DNA from: Flavobacterium sp. Sd200 | GTDB taxonomy: Bacteria; Bacteroidota; Bacteroidia; Flavobacteriales; Flavobacteriaceae | DNA: 64,000 bases | Direction of reading: 5' to 3' | Assembly (NCBI RefSeq): GCF_009826935.1 | Contig: NZ_WUMN01000001.1 | Coordinates: 744,001-808,000, forward strand | Part shown: piece after piece, positions 9,476 to 20,092 of the stretch | How positions within the stretch are numbered: position 1 is the stretch's first letter | How the letters are laid out: each line of letters begins with the position of its first letter | Notes under the pieces: model-generated | Databases searched by the model: none | What the model was told of the DNA's origin: nothing | What the model saw: the letters and a program-made list of their open reading frames with translations, nothing else | Translations under genes and position numbers: made by a program

Positions 9476-9697
9476 TACCTGTATTAAGTTTGTTTAAATA
9501 CATAATATTATCCATTAATGGTTTTAAGTTGTACTGTTTTCTGCTTGAAATTTTAAGTATAAATTCAAAATTAGTAATTAAATATGTATAGGATGAAAAA
9601 TTAAATGCTATTTGTTATTTTATTATAATATGTAGTAGATGTGGCTGAAATATACAAATCTAAAAATAATCTATCTTATTCAAAATTTACTCCATTG

Positions 9698-9725
9698 TTG
9701 CCGGAGTTTGTAATCTGTTACTTTG
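9698..9725 (+). promoter_or_regulatory. Possible Bacteroidetes-type promoter of the sugar-use operon
   Basis: TTG at 9698-9700 (-33 like) is followed after 17 bp by TTACTTTG at 9718-9725, close to the TAnnTTTG -7 consensus, and 25 bp later by the ATG of the DUF5107 gene. The rest of the 275 bp divergent spacer to the AraC gene is A+T-rich; I see no clear palindrome. Confidence 0.35.
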
Positions 9726-9750
9726 CTAAAAACCATTTTGTTTTTAAGTT

Positions 9751-12700
9751 ATGATAAACGAAGTAAGAGCCTGGGAAGAAATCGTAATAATATCAACTTA
9801 CCCGGTGGGCAAGGCTGAAAAGAACCCTATGTTTCTTGAAAAAAGGGTGTATCAGGGCAGTAGCGGGGTGGTATATCCGCATGCGGTAATCGAAAAAATA
9901 TACGACGAAAAAACCGATAAAGCCTACAGGGCGGTATATATAGAAAACCGCTATATAAAAGTAATGATACTGCCCGAACTGGGCGGCAGGATACAAATGG
10001 CGTATGATAAAGTAAAACAACGCCACTTTGTATATTACAACCAAGTTATAAAACCGGCACTGGTGGGGCTTACCGGCCCATGGATATCGGGCGGTATAGA
10101 GTTTAACTGGCCGCAGCACCACCGTCCTTCTACTTTTGAAGCGGTAGATTTTACCATTGAAGAAAACGAAGACGGCAGTAAGACCGTTTGGGTAAACGAG
10201 GTAGAGCGCATGTTCCGTACCAAGGGTATGGCCGGTTTTACCCTTTATCCTGATAAAGCCTATATCGAAATTAAAGGCAAACTCTACAACCGCACGCCTT
10301 TTCCGCAAACCTTTTTATGGTGGGCAAACCCTGCCGTAAAGGTTAACGATGATTACCAGTCGGTTTTTCCGCCCGATGTTTATGCCGTTTTTGACCATGG
10401 CAAGCGCGATGTGTCGTCGTTTCCTATTGCCAAAGGCATTTATTATAAAGTAGATTATGCACCGGGTACTGATATTTCACGCTACAAAAATATACCTGTG
10501 CCTACGTCTTATATGGCGGTCAGTTCCAAATACGATTTTATAGGCGGATACGAACACGACACCCAGGGCGGTTTGCTGCACGTAGCCAACCACCATATTG
10601 TGCCGGGTAAAAAGCAGTGGACCTGGGGCAATGGCGAATTTGGCGTGGCTTGGGACAGGAATCTTACCGATGAAGACGGGCCTTATATTGAACTGATGAC
10701 CGGAGTGCATACCGACAACCAACCCGACTTTTCCTGGCTGCAGCCTTACGAAGAAAAGACATTTACCCAATATTTTATGCCCTACCGAGAAGTAGGCGCT
10801 ATAAAAAATGCTACTAAAGAGGCGGTTGTAAATATAGAACTCAATGATGCTAATGCACTTATAAAGCTTTATACAACTGCAGCCTATGACAATGTGGAGG
10901 TAAAGCTGTATGATAAAGATAGTTTGGTGTTTACAGATAGTATTGCAACATCTCCCGAAAACCCTTATATAAAAGAACTGGTATTGGAAACAGTTCTAAA
11001 CCCTGAAGATATAAGGCTTACGGTAATCAACCTTTATAATAACAAAGAGCTAGTAAGCTACTGCGCTGAGGCACCCATAGCGTTAGACCCACCACAGCCT
11101 GCACAGGCCGCCATTGCTCCAAAAGACGTAGAGAATACTGAGCAGTTGTATCTTACCGGACTTCATTTAGAACAGTACAGGCATGCTACTTTTGTAGCCA
11201 CCGATTATTACCTTGAAGCCCTAAGGCGCGACCCAAAGGATGCCCGTAACAACAACGCTATGGGGTTGTGGTACCTGCGTCGGGGTCAGTTTGCTAAGGC
11301 CGAGCCTTATTTTAGGGCGAGCATTGCTACCTTAACCCAGCGCAACCCCAACCCTTATGATGGTGAAGCGTATTACAACCTGGGATGGACGCTAAAATTA
11401 CAGGGCAGGAGCGATGAGGCTTTTGAGGCTTTTTATAAAAGCGTGTGGAACGATGCCTGGCAGCATGCGGGCTATTTTAACCTTGCACGACTTGCCACTG
11501 CCAAAGGCGATTATGAAGAGGCACTGGAACTGATTGACAAATCTATTGTGCGCAATTATAACAGTCATTCGGCAAGGCATGCAAAAGTGTTCATCCTTAG
11601 GTTGCTGAATAAAAATAGTAAGGCATTGGCATTTGTCGAAGAAAGCCTTTCGATAGACCCGTTTAACTTTGGCTGTCTTTACGAAAAATACCTGCTGCTT
11701 AAAAATACAGATTCGGCTACAGCCGCGGAGGTGTTGAATCAGCTAAAACACATAAGCCGTGGGTGGGAGCATAATTTTATAGAATATGCCCTTGATTATG
11801 CCCATGCAGGGCTTTACAGCGATGCGATTGAATTTTTATCGCTTTGCCCGGCTGAAAATTACACGCTTATAAATTATTACAAAGGCTGGTTTGCGGCCCA
11901 GGCAGGAGATGTTGATTCGTCAAAAGAGTATTACCGCAAAGGTGCAGCTGCATCTCCTGATTTTATTTTCCCTAACCGTATAGAAGAGGTTTTGGTACTG
12001 CAAAAAGCTACAGAGCTAAACCCAGATGATGCCAACGCCTATTACTACCTTGGTAATTTTTGGTACGACAAAAGACAGTACAGTGAGGCGGTTGAATGCT
12101 GGGAAAATTCGGCAGAAATAAACGGCAGTTTCCCTACCGTATGGCGAAACCTGTCGTTAGCATACCACAATAAACTGAACGACCCCGCAAAGGCACTAAC
12201 GGCACTGCAAAAGGCTTTTGACCTTGATACCTCCGATGCCCGCGTGCTTATGGAACTCGACCAGCTGAAGAAAAAATTAAATCATTCGTTGCAGGAAAGG
12301 TTACAGGTTTTGGAAAAGTATAAAAGCCTTGTGCTGCAGCGCGACGACCTGTATTTAGAGTGGGTTACGCTACACAACCAGTCGGGCAAATATCAGGAGG
12401 CAAAAAACCTTATTGCGGCCTATAAATTTCACCCGTGGGAAGGTGGCGAGGGTAAAGTGGTTAAGCAGTACCTGTTGTGCTACATAGAGCTTGCAAAACA
12501 GGCCATAGCGCGGGGCAATTACAGTGAAGCCCTTGAACTATTGGAATCTGCAGAGAATTATCCTGACAATCTTGGCGAAGGCAAACTGGTAGGCACACAG
12601 GAAAACGATATACATTACTGGAAAGGCATGGCACAAGAACTGCTTGCCGATAATGCCACGGCAACACAGTTTTATAACAAAGCTACCGAAGGTATCAGTC

Positions 12701-13089
12701 AGCCGGTGCAGGCCATATTTTATAACGACCCGCAGCCAGATAAGATTTTTTATCAGGGGCTGGCATGGCAAAAGCTTGGCGAAACAGAAAGGGCTACCGA
12801 CATTTTTAACAGCCTGATTAACTTTGGCAACAGCCATATTGATGATGAGATTAGCATTGACTATTTTGCGGTCTCCTTACCTGACCTGCTTGTTTTTGAT
12901 GCCAACCTGAACGAAAGAAACTACATACATTGCCTATATTTACAGGCACTCGGCAGGCTCGGCCTTCGCGGTGAGAATACTGCGCTGGCAATTGAACTGT
13001 TTGATAAAGTACTCGCGCTCGATGTTAACCACCAAGGGACACAGGTGCACAGGCAAATGGCAAAGCAGGTAATTCCGGCAGTTTCTTAA
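9751..13089 (+). CDS. DUF5107 domain protein with C-terminal TPR array (1112 aa)
   Basis: The N-terminal 350 or so residues match the DUF5107 galactose-mutarotase-like beta-sandwich that occurs in Bacteroidetes sugar loci (KVMILPELGGRIQMAYD, GGIEFNWPQHHRPS, ELMTGVHTDNQPDFSWLQPYE). From about residue 460 onward there are many TPR helices (NNAMGLWYLRRGQFAKAEPYF, AYYYLGNFWYDKRQYSEAVECWENSAEI). No signal peptide is evident, so it is probably cytosolic. It is first in a tight operon with GH35, a sugar symporter and a GH2 enzyme, which suggests a role in recognising or epimerising imported sugar. The exact reaction is not known to me. Confidence 0.85.
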   Translation: MINEVRAWEEIVIISTYPVGKAEKNPMFLEKRVYQGSSGVVYPHAVIEKIYDEKTDKAYRAVYIENRYIKVMILPELGGRIQMAYDKVKQRHFVYYNQVIKPALVGLTGPWISGGIEFNWPQHHRPSTFEAVDFTIEENEDGSKTVWVNEVERMFRTKGMAGFTLYPDKAYIEIKGKLYNRTPFPQTFLWWANPAVKVNDDYQSVFPPDVYAVFDHGKRDVSSFPIAKGIYYKVDYAPGTDISRYKNIPVPTSYMAVSSKYDFIGGYEHDTQGGLLHVANHHIVPGKKQWTWGNGEFGVAWDRNLTDEDGPYIELMTGVHTDNQPDFSWLQPYEEKTFTQYFMPYREVGAIKNATKEAVVNIELNDANALIKLYTTAAYDNVEVKLYDKDSLVFTDSIATSPENPYIKELVLETVLNPEDIRLTVINLYNNKELVSYCAEAPIALDPPQPAQAAIAPKDVENTEQLYLTGLHLEQYRHATFVATDYYLEALRRDPKDARNNNAMGLWYLRRGQFAKAEPYFRASIATLTQRNPNPYDGEAYYNLGWTLKLQGRSDEAFEAFYKSVWNDAWQHAGYFNLARLATAKGDYEEALELIDKSIVRNYNSHSARHAKVFILRLLNKNSKALAFVEESLSIDPFNFGCLYEKYLLLKNTDSATAAEVLNQLKHISRGWEHNFIEYALDYAHAGLYSDAIEFLSLCPAENYTLINYYKGWFAAQAGDVDSSKEYYRKGAAASPDFIFPNRIEEVLVLQKATELNPDDANAYYYLGNFWYDKRQYSEAVECWENSAEINGSFPTVWRNLSLAYHNKLNDPAKALTALQKAFDLDTSDARVLMELDQLKKKLNHSLQERLQVLEKYKSLVLQRDDLYLEWVTLHNQSGKYQEAKNLIAAYKFHPWEGGEGKVVKQYLLCYIELAKQAIARGNYSEALELLESAENYPDNLGEGKLVGTQENDIHYWKGMAQELLADNATATQFYNKATEGISQPVQAIFYNDPQPDKIFYQGLAWQKLGETERATDIFNSLINFGNSHIDDEISIDYFAVSLPDLLVFDANLNERNYIHCLYLQALGRLGLRGENTALAIELFDKVLALDVNHQGTQVHRQMAKQVIPAVS

Positions 13090-13100
13090 CGAATTTTGAT

Positions 13101-15530
13101 ATGATGAAAAACCTATATAGTTTTATATGCCTGGCTATAGCCCTTAACACTTACAGCCAGAACATATACGAACTTGATGCTACAGCTCCTGCCACCCCGG
13201 TAAATGAGCGGTTAAAGCTGGGGGGAACTAACCCTAAAGGAGATAAAATCAGCGTTAACAACCAGTATGTTTCGTTTAACGGTGTTCCTGCTGTACCTGT
13301 AATGGGTGAATTCCATTACGTGCGTTACCCTAAAAAATACTGGGAAGAAAGCATACAGAAAATGAAAGCCGGGGGCATAACGGTTATAGCCACATACGTG
13401 TTCTGGAATGTGCATGAAGAACAGGAAGGCAAATTTAACTGGGAGGGCGACAAAGACCTGAAGGCATTTATAAAGCTGTGCCAAAAAAATGGCATGCAGG
13501 TTATTGTGCGCATAGGACCGTTTTGCCATGGCGAAATACGCAGCGGCGGCCTGCCCGACTGGCTTTTAGGCAAGCCGTTAACCATACGCTCTAACGACCC
13601 TTTGTATTTAAAATATGTAGAGCGCCTGTACACACAAACTGCCAAACAGCTTAAAGGGCTGTACTTTAAAAACGGTGGTCCCATTATTGGCATACAGATA
13701 GAAAACGAATACCAGCATTCTGCTGCGCCGTGGGGTTTAACCTATCCCGGACAGCCGTATGACCTTACCGCATCTGAAAGAGATATAAGCCTTACGCAGG
13801 AGGGTGTGGGTGTTTCTGATGCAAAAAATCCGTATGCACAGTTGGGCAACGACCACATGAAAATCCTAAAAAATATAGCCGTTAATGCCGGTATCGATGT
13901 GCCGCTATATACCGCTACAGGCTGGGGCAACGCAGCTATTATAGAAGGTGAAAGCATACCGGTTACTGCTGGGTATGCCTATCCGTTCTGGACGCCTAAA
14001 CGCGATTACTCGCCTTTCTTTTTGTATAAAGACATGCGTAAGGTGCCTGATTATTCGCCCGTGCGCTATAATCCTGCCGATTATCCTGCCTTTTCTGCAG
14101 AACTGGGTTCGGGCATTATGAGCGTGTACACCCGCAGGCCCATTGCCGTGCATAAAAGTTTTGATGCCATGATAAACCGTTGCCTGGGCAGTGGTGCAAA
14201 CGGCATAGGCTATTATATGTATCACGGTGGTTCTACACCGCAGGGAGAAAATTCTTATTTTAGCGATGAGGCTTACGGCCTGCCTAAAATATCGTATGAT
14301 TTTCAGGCACCTGTTGGCGAATACGGTCAGGTACGGGAGGGTTTCCACAGGTTGAAACTGCTGCATTTTTTCACTCAGGATTTTGGTCATCTCTTAGCAC
14401 CTATGCAAACCGCACTTCCGGCAAATGCCGCATTGCTTAAGCCCGAAAACATAACCGATTTAAGGTATGCCGCACGCGTAAAAGACAACTCAGGGTTTGT
14501 GTTCATCAATAACTTTCAGGACGACACGCTGATGCTGCCGCAGAAAGACATCCGCCTGAAAATAAAAACGGCACAGCAGGAAATTCTGATACCACATAAG
14601 GGCAGTTTTAATCTTGATGCTAACGAAAATTTTATAATCCCCTTTAACCTCGATATTAACGGCATTACATTGCAGTATGCCACGGCGCAGCTTCTGGCAA
14701 AGAACGACGATGAGTCGCAGTCGTATTACATTTTCTTTACCCCAAAAGGAATTAAAGGCCAGTTTTTATTTAACGGAGATGCAGGAGCTGTAAACACTAA
14801 CGGTGCAACCATTCATAAAGACGGAGAAAACACATTGGTTACCTGCAATGGTGCTGTAAGTGAATTTACAATTACAGCAAACGGCAAACCGGTACGCATT
14901 TTAGTGGTTAGTAAAGAGCAGGCATTAAAAGCTTATAGGGTAACCCTTAATGGCAGCAGGCATTTTATTTTTTCTGATGCAGTAGTGCTGCAAAACGGTA
15001 AAAACCTGCAATTGCTTAGCGATGGGGCAAATAGTTTTACTTTAGACGTGTACCCAAAAATAAACGGCACTCCCAAAACAGCTTTCGGTACCCTTGGAAA
15101 AACAGATGGCAACACTGTTTTCTCAAGTTATAAAATCACGCTTCCCGCTGCCACAGTAAATGTTGAAGGCAAGCAGGCTACGGAACGAAAATGGACGGTT
15201 AGCCTGCCGCAATCGCTTCCTGAACATGTAAACGATGCAGTGCTTACCATTAATTATAAGGCCGATACCGCCATGGGATTCATAGATGGAAAGCTGGTGA
15301 CCGACGAGTTTTATAAAGGTATACCCTGGCAAATAGGGATGCGTAAATTTTTGACCGGCAAACCACAGGAAATGGTATTCTATTTCAGGCCGATGCAAAA
15401 AAATGCATCCTATTTGGTAGACCTGCAGCCGTATCCGGAAAGTATCCCTGATTTTGGCGGTAAAAAAGAATACCTTAAAGTAGAAAATTTTGATGTGCAG
15501 TTACAGTACACCACAAACATAACCTTTTAA
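13101..15530 (+). CDS. Glycoside hydrolase family 35, beta-galactosidase-like (809 aa)
   Basis: A signal peptide (MMKNLYSFICLAIALNTYSQ) suggests export to the periplasm. The GH35 TIM barrel is plain: PVMGEFHYVRYPKKYW at the N-side, ATYVFWNVHE, RIGPFCHGEIRSGGLPDWL, and IIGIQIENEYQ with the acid/base Glu203. Glu334 in FSAELGSG is the likely nucleophile by position. C-terminal beta domains follow. It lies 11 bp after the DUF5107 gene and 2 bp before the symporter gene. It probably removes terminal beta-galactosyl (or related) residues from oligosaccharides before uptake; the substrate is inferred from the family. Confidence 0.9.
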   Translation: MMKNLYSFICLAIALNTYSQNIYELDATAPATPVNERLKLGGTNPKGDKISVNNQYVSFNGVPAVPVMGEFHYVRYPKKYWEESIQKMKAGGITVIATYVFWNVHEEQEGKFNWEGDKDLKAFIKLCQKNGMQVIVRIGPFCHGEIRSGGLPDWLLGKPLTIRSNDPLYLKYVERLYTQTAKQLKGLYFKNGGPIIGIQIENEYQHSAAPWGLTYPGQPYDLTASERDISLTQEGVGVSDAKNPYAQLGNDHMKILKNIAVNAGIDVPLYTATGWGNAAIIEGESIPVTAGYAYPFWTPKRDYSPFFLYKDMRKVPDYSPVRYNPADYPAFSAELGSGIMSVYTRRPIAVHKSFDAMINRCLGSGANGIGYYMYHGGSTPQGENSYFSDEAYGLPKISYDFQAPVGEYGQVREGFHRLKLLHFFTQDFGHLLAPMQTALPANAALLKPENITDLRYAARVKDNSGFVFINNFQDDTLMLPQKDIRLKIKTAQQEILIPHKGSFNLDANENFIIPFNLDINGITLQYATAQLLAKNDDESQSYYIFFTPKGIKGQFLFNGDAGAVNTNGATIHKDGENTLVTCNGAVSEFTITANGKPVRILVVSKEQALKAYRVTLNGSRHFIFSDAVVLQNGKNLQLLSDGANSFTLDVYPKINGTPKTAFGTLGKTDGNTVFSSYKITLPAATVNVEGKQATERKWTVSLPQSLPEHVNDAVLTINYKADTAMGFIDGKLVTDEFYKGIPWQIGMRKFLTGKPQEMVFYFRPMQKNASYLVDLQPYPESIPDFGGKKEYLKVENFDVQLQYTTNITF

Positions 15531-15532
15531 AC

Positions 15533-16909
15533 ATGGCACATTTTATAAGCGAAACCACAGTTTCGTCTGCAACAAACTATAAATACAATACACTCTATAT
15601 AACAGGCATTTCGTTTATCTCTGCACTGGGCGGCTACCTCTTTGGTTTCGACTTTGCAGTCATATCGGGCGCATTGCCTTTTTTGCAAAAAGAGTTTGGC
15701 CTTAATGCCTATTGGGAGGGTTTTGCTACAGGCTGCCTTGCCCTTGGCGCCATTGCAGGTTGCCTGATTGCAGGGCGCATAAGCGATAAATACGGCCGTC
15801 GTCCCGGATTGCTTATTGCTGCCGTAGTGTTTGCCGTGTCATCTTTAGCCATGGCATTTTCGGTTTCGAGAGATGTGTTTATCGCCGCACGTTTTTGTGC
15901 CGGTGTGGGTGTGGGCATGGCCTCGATGCTTTCGCCCATGTACATAGCCGAGGTTTCTCCGGCCCATTTCAGGGGACGCATGGTAGCGATAAACCAGCTT
16001 ACGGTAGTAATAGGCATCTTGGTTACCAACTTGGTTAATTATGCCCTTCGCGACAGCGGCCCTGATGCCTGGCGCTGGATGTTTGGTTTGGGGTTTGTGC
16101 CATCGGTACTGTTTTTTGTGGGTGCCGCGTGGCTTCCTGAAAGTCCGCGCTGGCTTATAAAAGCAGGAAAAACGGACAAAGCCCGCAGTGTGCTTACTAA
16201 AATTGGCGATGCCTCTTTTTCTGAAGATTCCATTCAAACGATTGAGAAGTCTTTGCAGGGCGTTACCAAAAGTTCCGGTTACCGCAGCCTTTTCAGTAAA
16301 GGTATATTCAGCGCTGTAGCAGTGGGCATTGGCCTGGCTGTGTTTCAGCAGCTGTGCGGCATCAATACGGTGTTTAATTATGCCCCAAAAATATTCGAGA
16401 GCATTGGTGCCTCTCAGGACGACCAATTGCTGCAAACCGTTTTTATAGGTGGTGTAAACCTTGTGTTTACTTTGTTAGCCATGCTTCTGGTAGACAAGCT
16501 TGGGCGCAGGCCGCTCATGCTTTTAGGTGCGGGTGGGCTTGCCGTGCTTTACCTTTTTGTGGTGCAGCTGTTAGGCATGCAGTCTGCCGCGGTATCCTGG
16601 CTGCTGCTTGCCGCCATAGGGCTTTACGGCATGACGCTTGCCCCGGTAACCTGGGTTTTAATATCGGAGATTTTTCCTAACAACGTGCGCGGCGAAGCTA
16701 CTTCTATAGCCGTTGTAGCCTTATGGGCCGCCTATTTTGTACTGGTATTTACATTCCCCATATTGTTTGAAAATTTACAGGAAAAGTCGTTTTACATCTA
16801 TGCGGTTATTTGTGCATTGGGGCTTTTGTTTGTATGGCTAAAGGTTAAAGAAACCAAAGGAAAAACACTGGAAGAACTGGAACAGGACATTGGTAAGTCT
16901 AAAGTTTAA
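15533..16909 (+). CDS. MFS sugar/proton symporter, XylE-like (458 aa)
   Basis: Twelve membrane helices are expected. Sugar-porter signatures are present: GYLFGFDFAVISGALPFL in helix 1, GRISDKYGRRPGL between helices 2 and 3, AEVSPAHFRGRMVAINQL after helix 4, PESPRWLIKAG before the central loop, QQLCGINTVFNYAPKIF in helix 7, DKLGRRPLML, and the C-terminal KETKGKTLEELE. It starts 2 bp after the GH35 stop, so it probably imports the monosaccharide released by the GH35 and GH2 enzymes. This locus uses an inner-membrane symporter with no SusC/SusD pair in view. Confidence 0.93.
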   Translation: MAHFISETTVSSATNYKYNTLYITGISFISALGGYLFGFDFAVISGALPFLQKEFGLNAYWEGFATGCLALGAIAGCLIAGRISDKYGRRPGLLIAAVVFAVSSLAMAFSVSRDVFIAARFCAGVGVGMASMLSPMYIAEVSPAHFRGRMVAINQLTVVIGILVTNLVNYALRDSGPDAWRWMFGLGFVPSVLFFVGAAWLPESPRWLIKAGKTDKARSVLTKIGDASFSEDSIQTIEKSLQGVTKSSGYRSLFSKGIFSAVAVGIGLAVFQQLCGINTVFNYAPKIFESIGASQDDQLLQTVFIGGVNLVFTLLAMLLVDKLGRRPLMLLGAGGLAVLYLFVVQLLGMQSAAVSWLLLAAIGLYGMTLAPVTWVLISEIFPNNVRGEATSIAVVALWAAYFVLVFTFPILFENLQEKSFYIYAVICALGLLFVWLKVKETKGKTLEELEQDIGKSKV

Positions 16910-16977
16910 AAGTCATAAAGTCAAAAGAATTGACGGCAATCAACAAAAGCTCATTTATAACATTGAATTTTAAAATT

Positions 16978-19878
16978 ATGATTTTGAAACAAATAAAGAA
17001 TATACTGCAAATCTGCATACTGATGCTCGGGCTGCCAGCCTGCGCACAGCAGGTTTCGCTTGCGGGCGAATGGTCTTTTGCTATAGACAGGCAGGACAAA
17101 GGCGTTAAAGAAAACTGGTTTAAAAAGCCAATTAAAGATGATGTTATAAAACTGCCCGGTTCTATGGCAGAGAACGGCAAAGGCGATGATGTTAGCCTTA
17201 CCACACCATGGACGGGCACTATTTACGACAGTTCTTATTTCCATTTTCCAAGGCTTGCACATTACCGTAAGCCCGGAAATATAAAGATACCGTTCTGGCT
17301 TTCGCCTGTAAAATACTATGTGGGCGCAGCTTGGTACCAGCGAAAAATAACCATCCCAAAAGAATGGACTAAAAAACAACTGTTACTGTATCTGGAGCGT
17401 TGCCATATACAATCAGCCGTATGGATAGACGATATAGCATTGGGCGAACAAAATTCATTAGTAGCGGCGCACAGCTATCAGTTACCTGCGGGGCTTAAAG
17501 CAGGCGAACATATATTAACCATCCGCATAGACAACCGTATTGATAACATGAATGTGGGGCCTGATTCGCACAGTGTGAGCGACCACACCCAAGGCAACTG
17601 GAATGGTATAATAGGCCAGATTACCTTAGAGGCTAAACCACAGGCCTACCTTGCCGATGTGCAGGTGTACCCCGACGTAGATAATAAAAAAGCACGTGTA
17701 CGTATTGCCATAGCTAACACAGGCAAAAAACAAAAGGGTACGCTGACCTTTAAAGTCGAAAGCTTTAATACAAAAACAAAACACACGTTGCCGCAACTAA
17801 CCGTTGATTATAAAGCTGCAGCTGCTGATACTACATTTATAGATACCGAAATAGTTTTAGGTAATGATATGCAGCTTTGGGATGAATTTAACCCTGCGCT
17901 GTATAAGCTTGACGTTGCCCTTACTTCGGGGAAAACACGAGATGAAAAACAGGTTAGTTTTGGCATGCGGCAGGTTAAGGCCGAAGGCCGCTACATTACC
18001 CTTAACGGTAATAAAGTACATTTAAGGGGCGACCTTAATAATTGCGAGTTTCCGTTAACAGGCTATCCGCCCATGGATGTTGACGGATGGAAAAGGGTAT
18101 ATGCCATTGCCAAAGAGCATGGGCTTAACCATTTCAGGTTCCATTCATGGTGTCCGCCGGAGGTTGCTTTTACTGCTGCTGATGAGGTGGGTTTTTACCT
18201 TCAGCCGGAAGGCCCTACATGGCCTAACCACGGCACTTCTTTAGGCGACGGGAAGTTTATTGATAAGTATCTGTATGAGGAAACAGCCCGTATTATGCAG
18301 GCCTATGCAAACCACCCATCGTTTTGCCTGTTTGCTTCGGGTAACGAGCCTGCCGGAAAAAATCAGGCATCTTTTCTCGAAAAATATAATGTGTACTGGA
18401 AAAATAAAGACAACAGGCATATATATACAGGGGCATCGGTAGCTATGAGCTGGCCTTTGTATCCGGAAAGTGATTACATGATTAAATCAGGTCCGAGGGG
18501 ACTGAACTGGAACACGGTGCAACCCGAAACCATGAGCGATTATGCCGAAAAAACAGCAGCTTTCAGCATTCCGTATATTACGCATGAAATGGGGCAGTGG
18601 TGTGTTTTTCCTGATTTTAAAGAGATAAAACAATACACAGGTGTAATGCGAGCTAAGAATTTTGAACTCTTTGAAGCCGACCTTAAAGCCCACGGCATGC
18701 TTGACCAAGCCGAAGATTTTTTAAAGGCTTCAGGCAAACTACAGGCAATTTGCTACAAGCAGGAAATAGAAAAATCGCTGCGCACGCCAAACAGTGCCGG
18801 TTTCCAGCTGTTAGGGTTGCAGGATTTTCCGGGTCAGGGGAGTGCCATTATAGGAGTGCTTAACGCTTTATGGAACGAAAAAGGATACATAAGCCCGGCC
18901 GAATGGAGAAAATTCTGTAACAGTACTGTGTTATTGAGCCGTATTCCTAAATTTACCTACACTAATAATGAGGAATTTAAGGCTAATATAGAAGAGTATC
19001 ATTTTGGGGCAGAAACCCTAAAAAATGCTAAGTTAAACTGGGTAGTAAAAGATGCTGCGGGTAGAGTTGTGGCTAAAGGCACTTTAAAAACTTTGGAATT
19101 ACCAAAAGGTGCTGTAACCCCTGCGGGAGAAATAGCAGTGGCCTTAAATAGCATTACAAAGGCCACTCAGCTTAACCTTGAAGTTACCCTTGACGGAACA
19201 GTAATAACTAATGACTGGAATTTTTGGGTGTACCCACAACAGTTGCCCGATGTAAAGAACAACATTTATTTTACTGATGTTCTTGATGCAAAAACCGAAA
19301 AAGTACTGCAAAATGGCGGCACCGTTTTTTTAAATGCTGCGGGCAAAGTTGTAAAGGGTAAAGAAGTAGTACAGTATTTTACTCCTGTATTCTGGAACAC
19401 ATCGTGGTTTAAAATGAAACCGCCCCACACCTTAGGTATTTTAGCCGATACTGCAAGTGCCGCTTTTAACGATTTCCCTACCGCTTACCACAGCGACCTG
19501 CAATGGTGGGAAATTGTGAATAAGGCACAGGTAATGCATCTTGAAGATTTCCCTGCCGGATTTAAACCTTTGGTTCAGCCGATTGATACCTGGTTCATGA
19601 ACCGTAAGCTCGCATTAATTATGGAGGCAAAGGTGGGTAAAGGCAAAATTATAGTATGCAGCGCCGACCTGTTTACAGATGCAAATAACAGGGTAGCGGC
19701 AAGGCAGCTGCTGTACAGCCTGAAAAAGTATATGAGTTCAAAAGAATTTAATCCGAAAGATACTGTAGACCTTGCAGCATTGAAAGCTATATTTACCACG
19801 CCATCTAAAGAAGTATGGGACAGCTTTACAAAAGAAAATCCTGATGAGTTAAAACCATTGCCAACAAAGAATCAATAA
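16978..19878 (+). CDS. Glycoside hydrolase family 2, probable lipoprotein
   Basis: The start at the ATG 16978 (MILKQIKNIL) gives a lipoprotein signal peptide with LPAC at Cys22. The GH2 order is clear: an N-terminal sugar-binding jelly roll (AAWYQRKITIPKEWTKKQ, YLERCHIQSAVWIDD), an immunoglobulin-like domain, then a TIM barrel with LRGDLNNCEFP, HFRFHSWCPPEVAF, FASGNEPAGKN (acid/base Glu) and YITHEMGQW (likely nucleophile Glu). A long C-terminal extension (about residue 650 on) is of unknown role. It lies 68 bp after the symporter in the same operon. Whether it is a galactosidase, glucuronidase or other exo-enzyme cannot be decided. Confidence 0.87.
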   Translation: MILKQIKNILQICILMLGLPACAQQVSLAGEWSFAIDRQDKGVKENWFKKPIKDDVIKLPGSMAENGKGDDVSLTTPWTGTIYDSSYFHFPRLAHYRKPGNIKIPFWLSPVKYYVGAAWYQRKITIPKEWTKKQLLLYLERCHIQSAVWIDDIALGEQNSLVAAHSYQLPAGLKAGEHILTIRIDNRIDNMNVGPDSHSVSDHTQGNWNGIIGQITLEAKPQAYLADVQVYPDVDNKKARVRIAIANTGKKQKGTLTFKVESFNTKTKHTLPQLTVDYKAAAADTTFIDTEIVLGNDMQLWDEFNPALYKLDVALTSGKTRDEKQVSFGMRQVKAEGRYITLNGNKVHLRGDLNNCEFPLTGYPPMDVDGWKRVYAIAKEHGLNHFRFHSWCPPEVAFTAADEVGFYLQPEGPTWPNHGTSLGDGKFIDKYLYEETARIMQAYANHPSFCLFASGNEPAGKNQASFLEKYNVYWKNKDNRHIYTGASVAMSWPLYPESDYMIKSGPRGLNWNTVQPETMSDYAEKTAAFSIPYITHEMGQWCVFPDFKEIKQYTGVMRAKNFELFEADLKAHGMLDQAEDFLKASGKLQAICYKQEIEKSLRTPNSAGFQLLGLQDFPGQGSAIIGVLNALWNEKGYISPAEWRKFCNSTVLLSRIPKFTYTNNEEFKANIEEYHFGAETLKNAKLNWVVKDAAGRVVAKGTLKTLELPKGAVTPAGEIAVALNSITKATQLNLEVTLDGTVITNDWNFWVYPQQLPDVKNNIYFTDVLDAKTEKVLQNGGTVFLNAAGKVVKGKEVVQYFTPVFWNTSWFKMKPPHTLGILADTASAAFNDFPTAYHSDLQWWEIVNKAQVMHLEDFPAGFKPLVQPIDTWFMNRKLALIMEAKVGKGKIIVCSADLFTDANNRVAARQLLYSLKKYMSSKEFNPKDTVDLAALKAIFTTPSKEVWDSFTKENPDELKPLPTKNQ

Positions 19879-20092
19879 ATAAATAAAGCACTGTGGTACT
19901 TATAATGCGTTCTAAATTAGAGTGTTAATGTTTATTCAGATTTTGCTGCATTTTGGTTTAATTGACTATTATCTTGCCTGCAATTTCTATGCAACGTATA
20001 AATATTGAAGAAAAGAGACTGTTGCAATATGACGTTTTACATTTTCAGGAACCATTTTTACTGTATTGAATATCACAGAAAAGGAGTATCGG

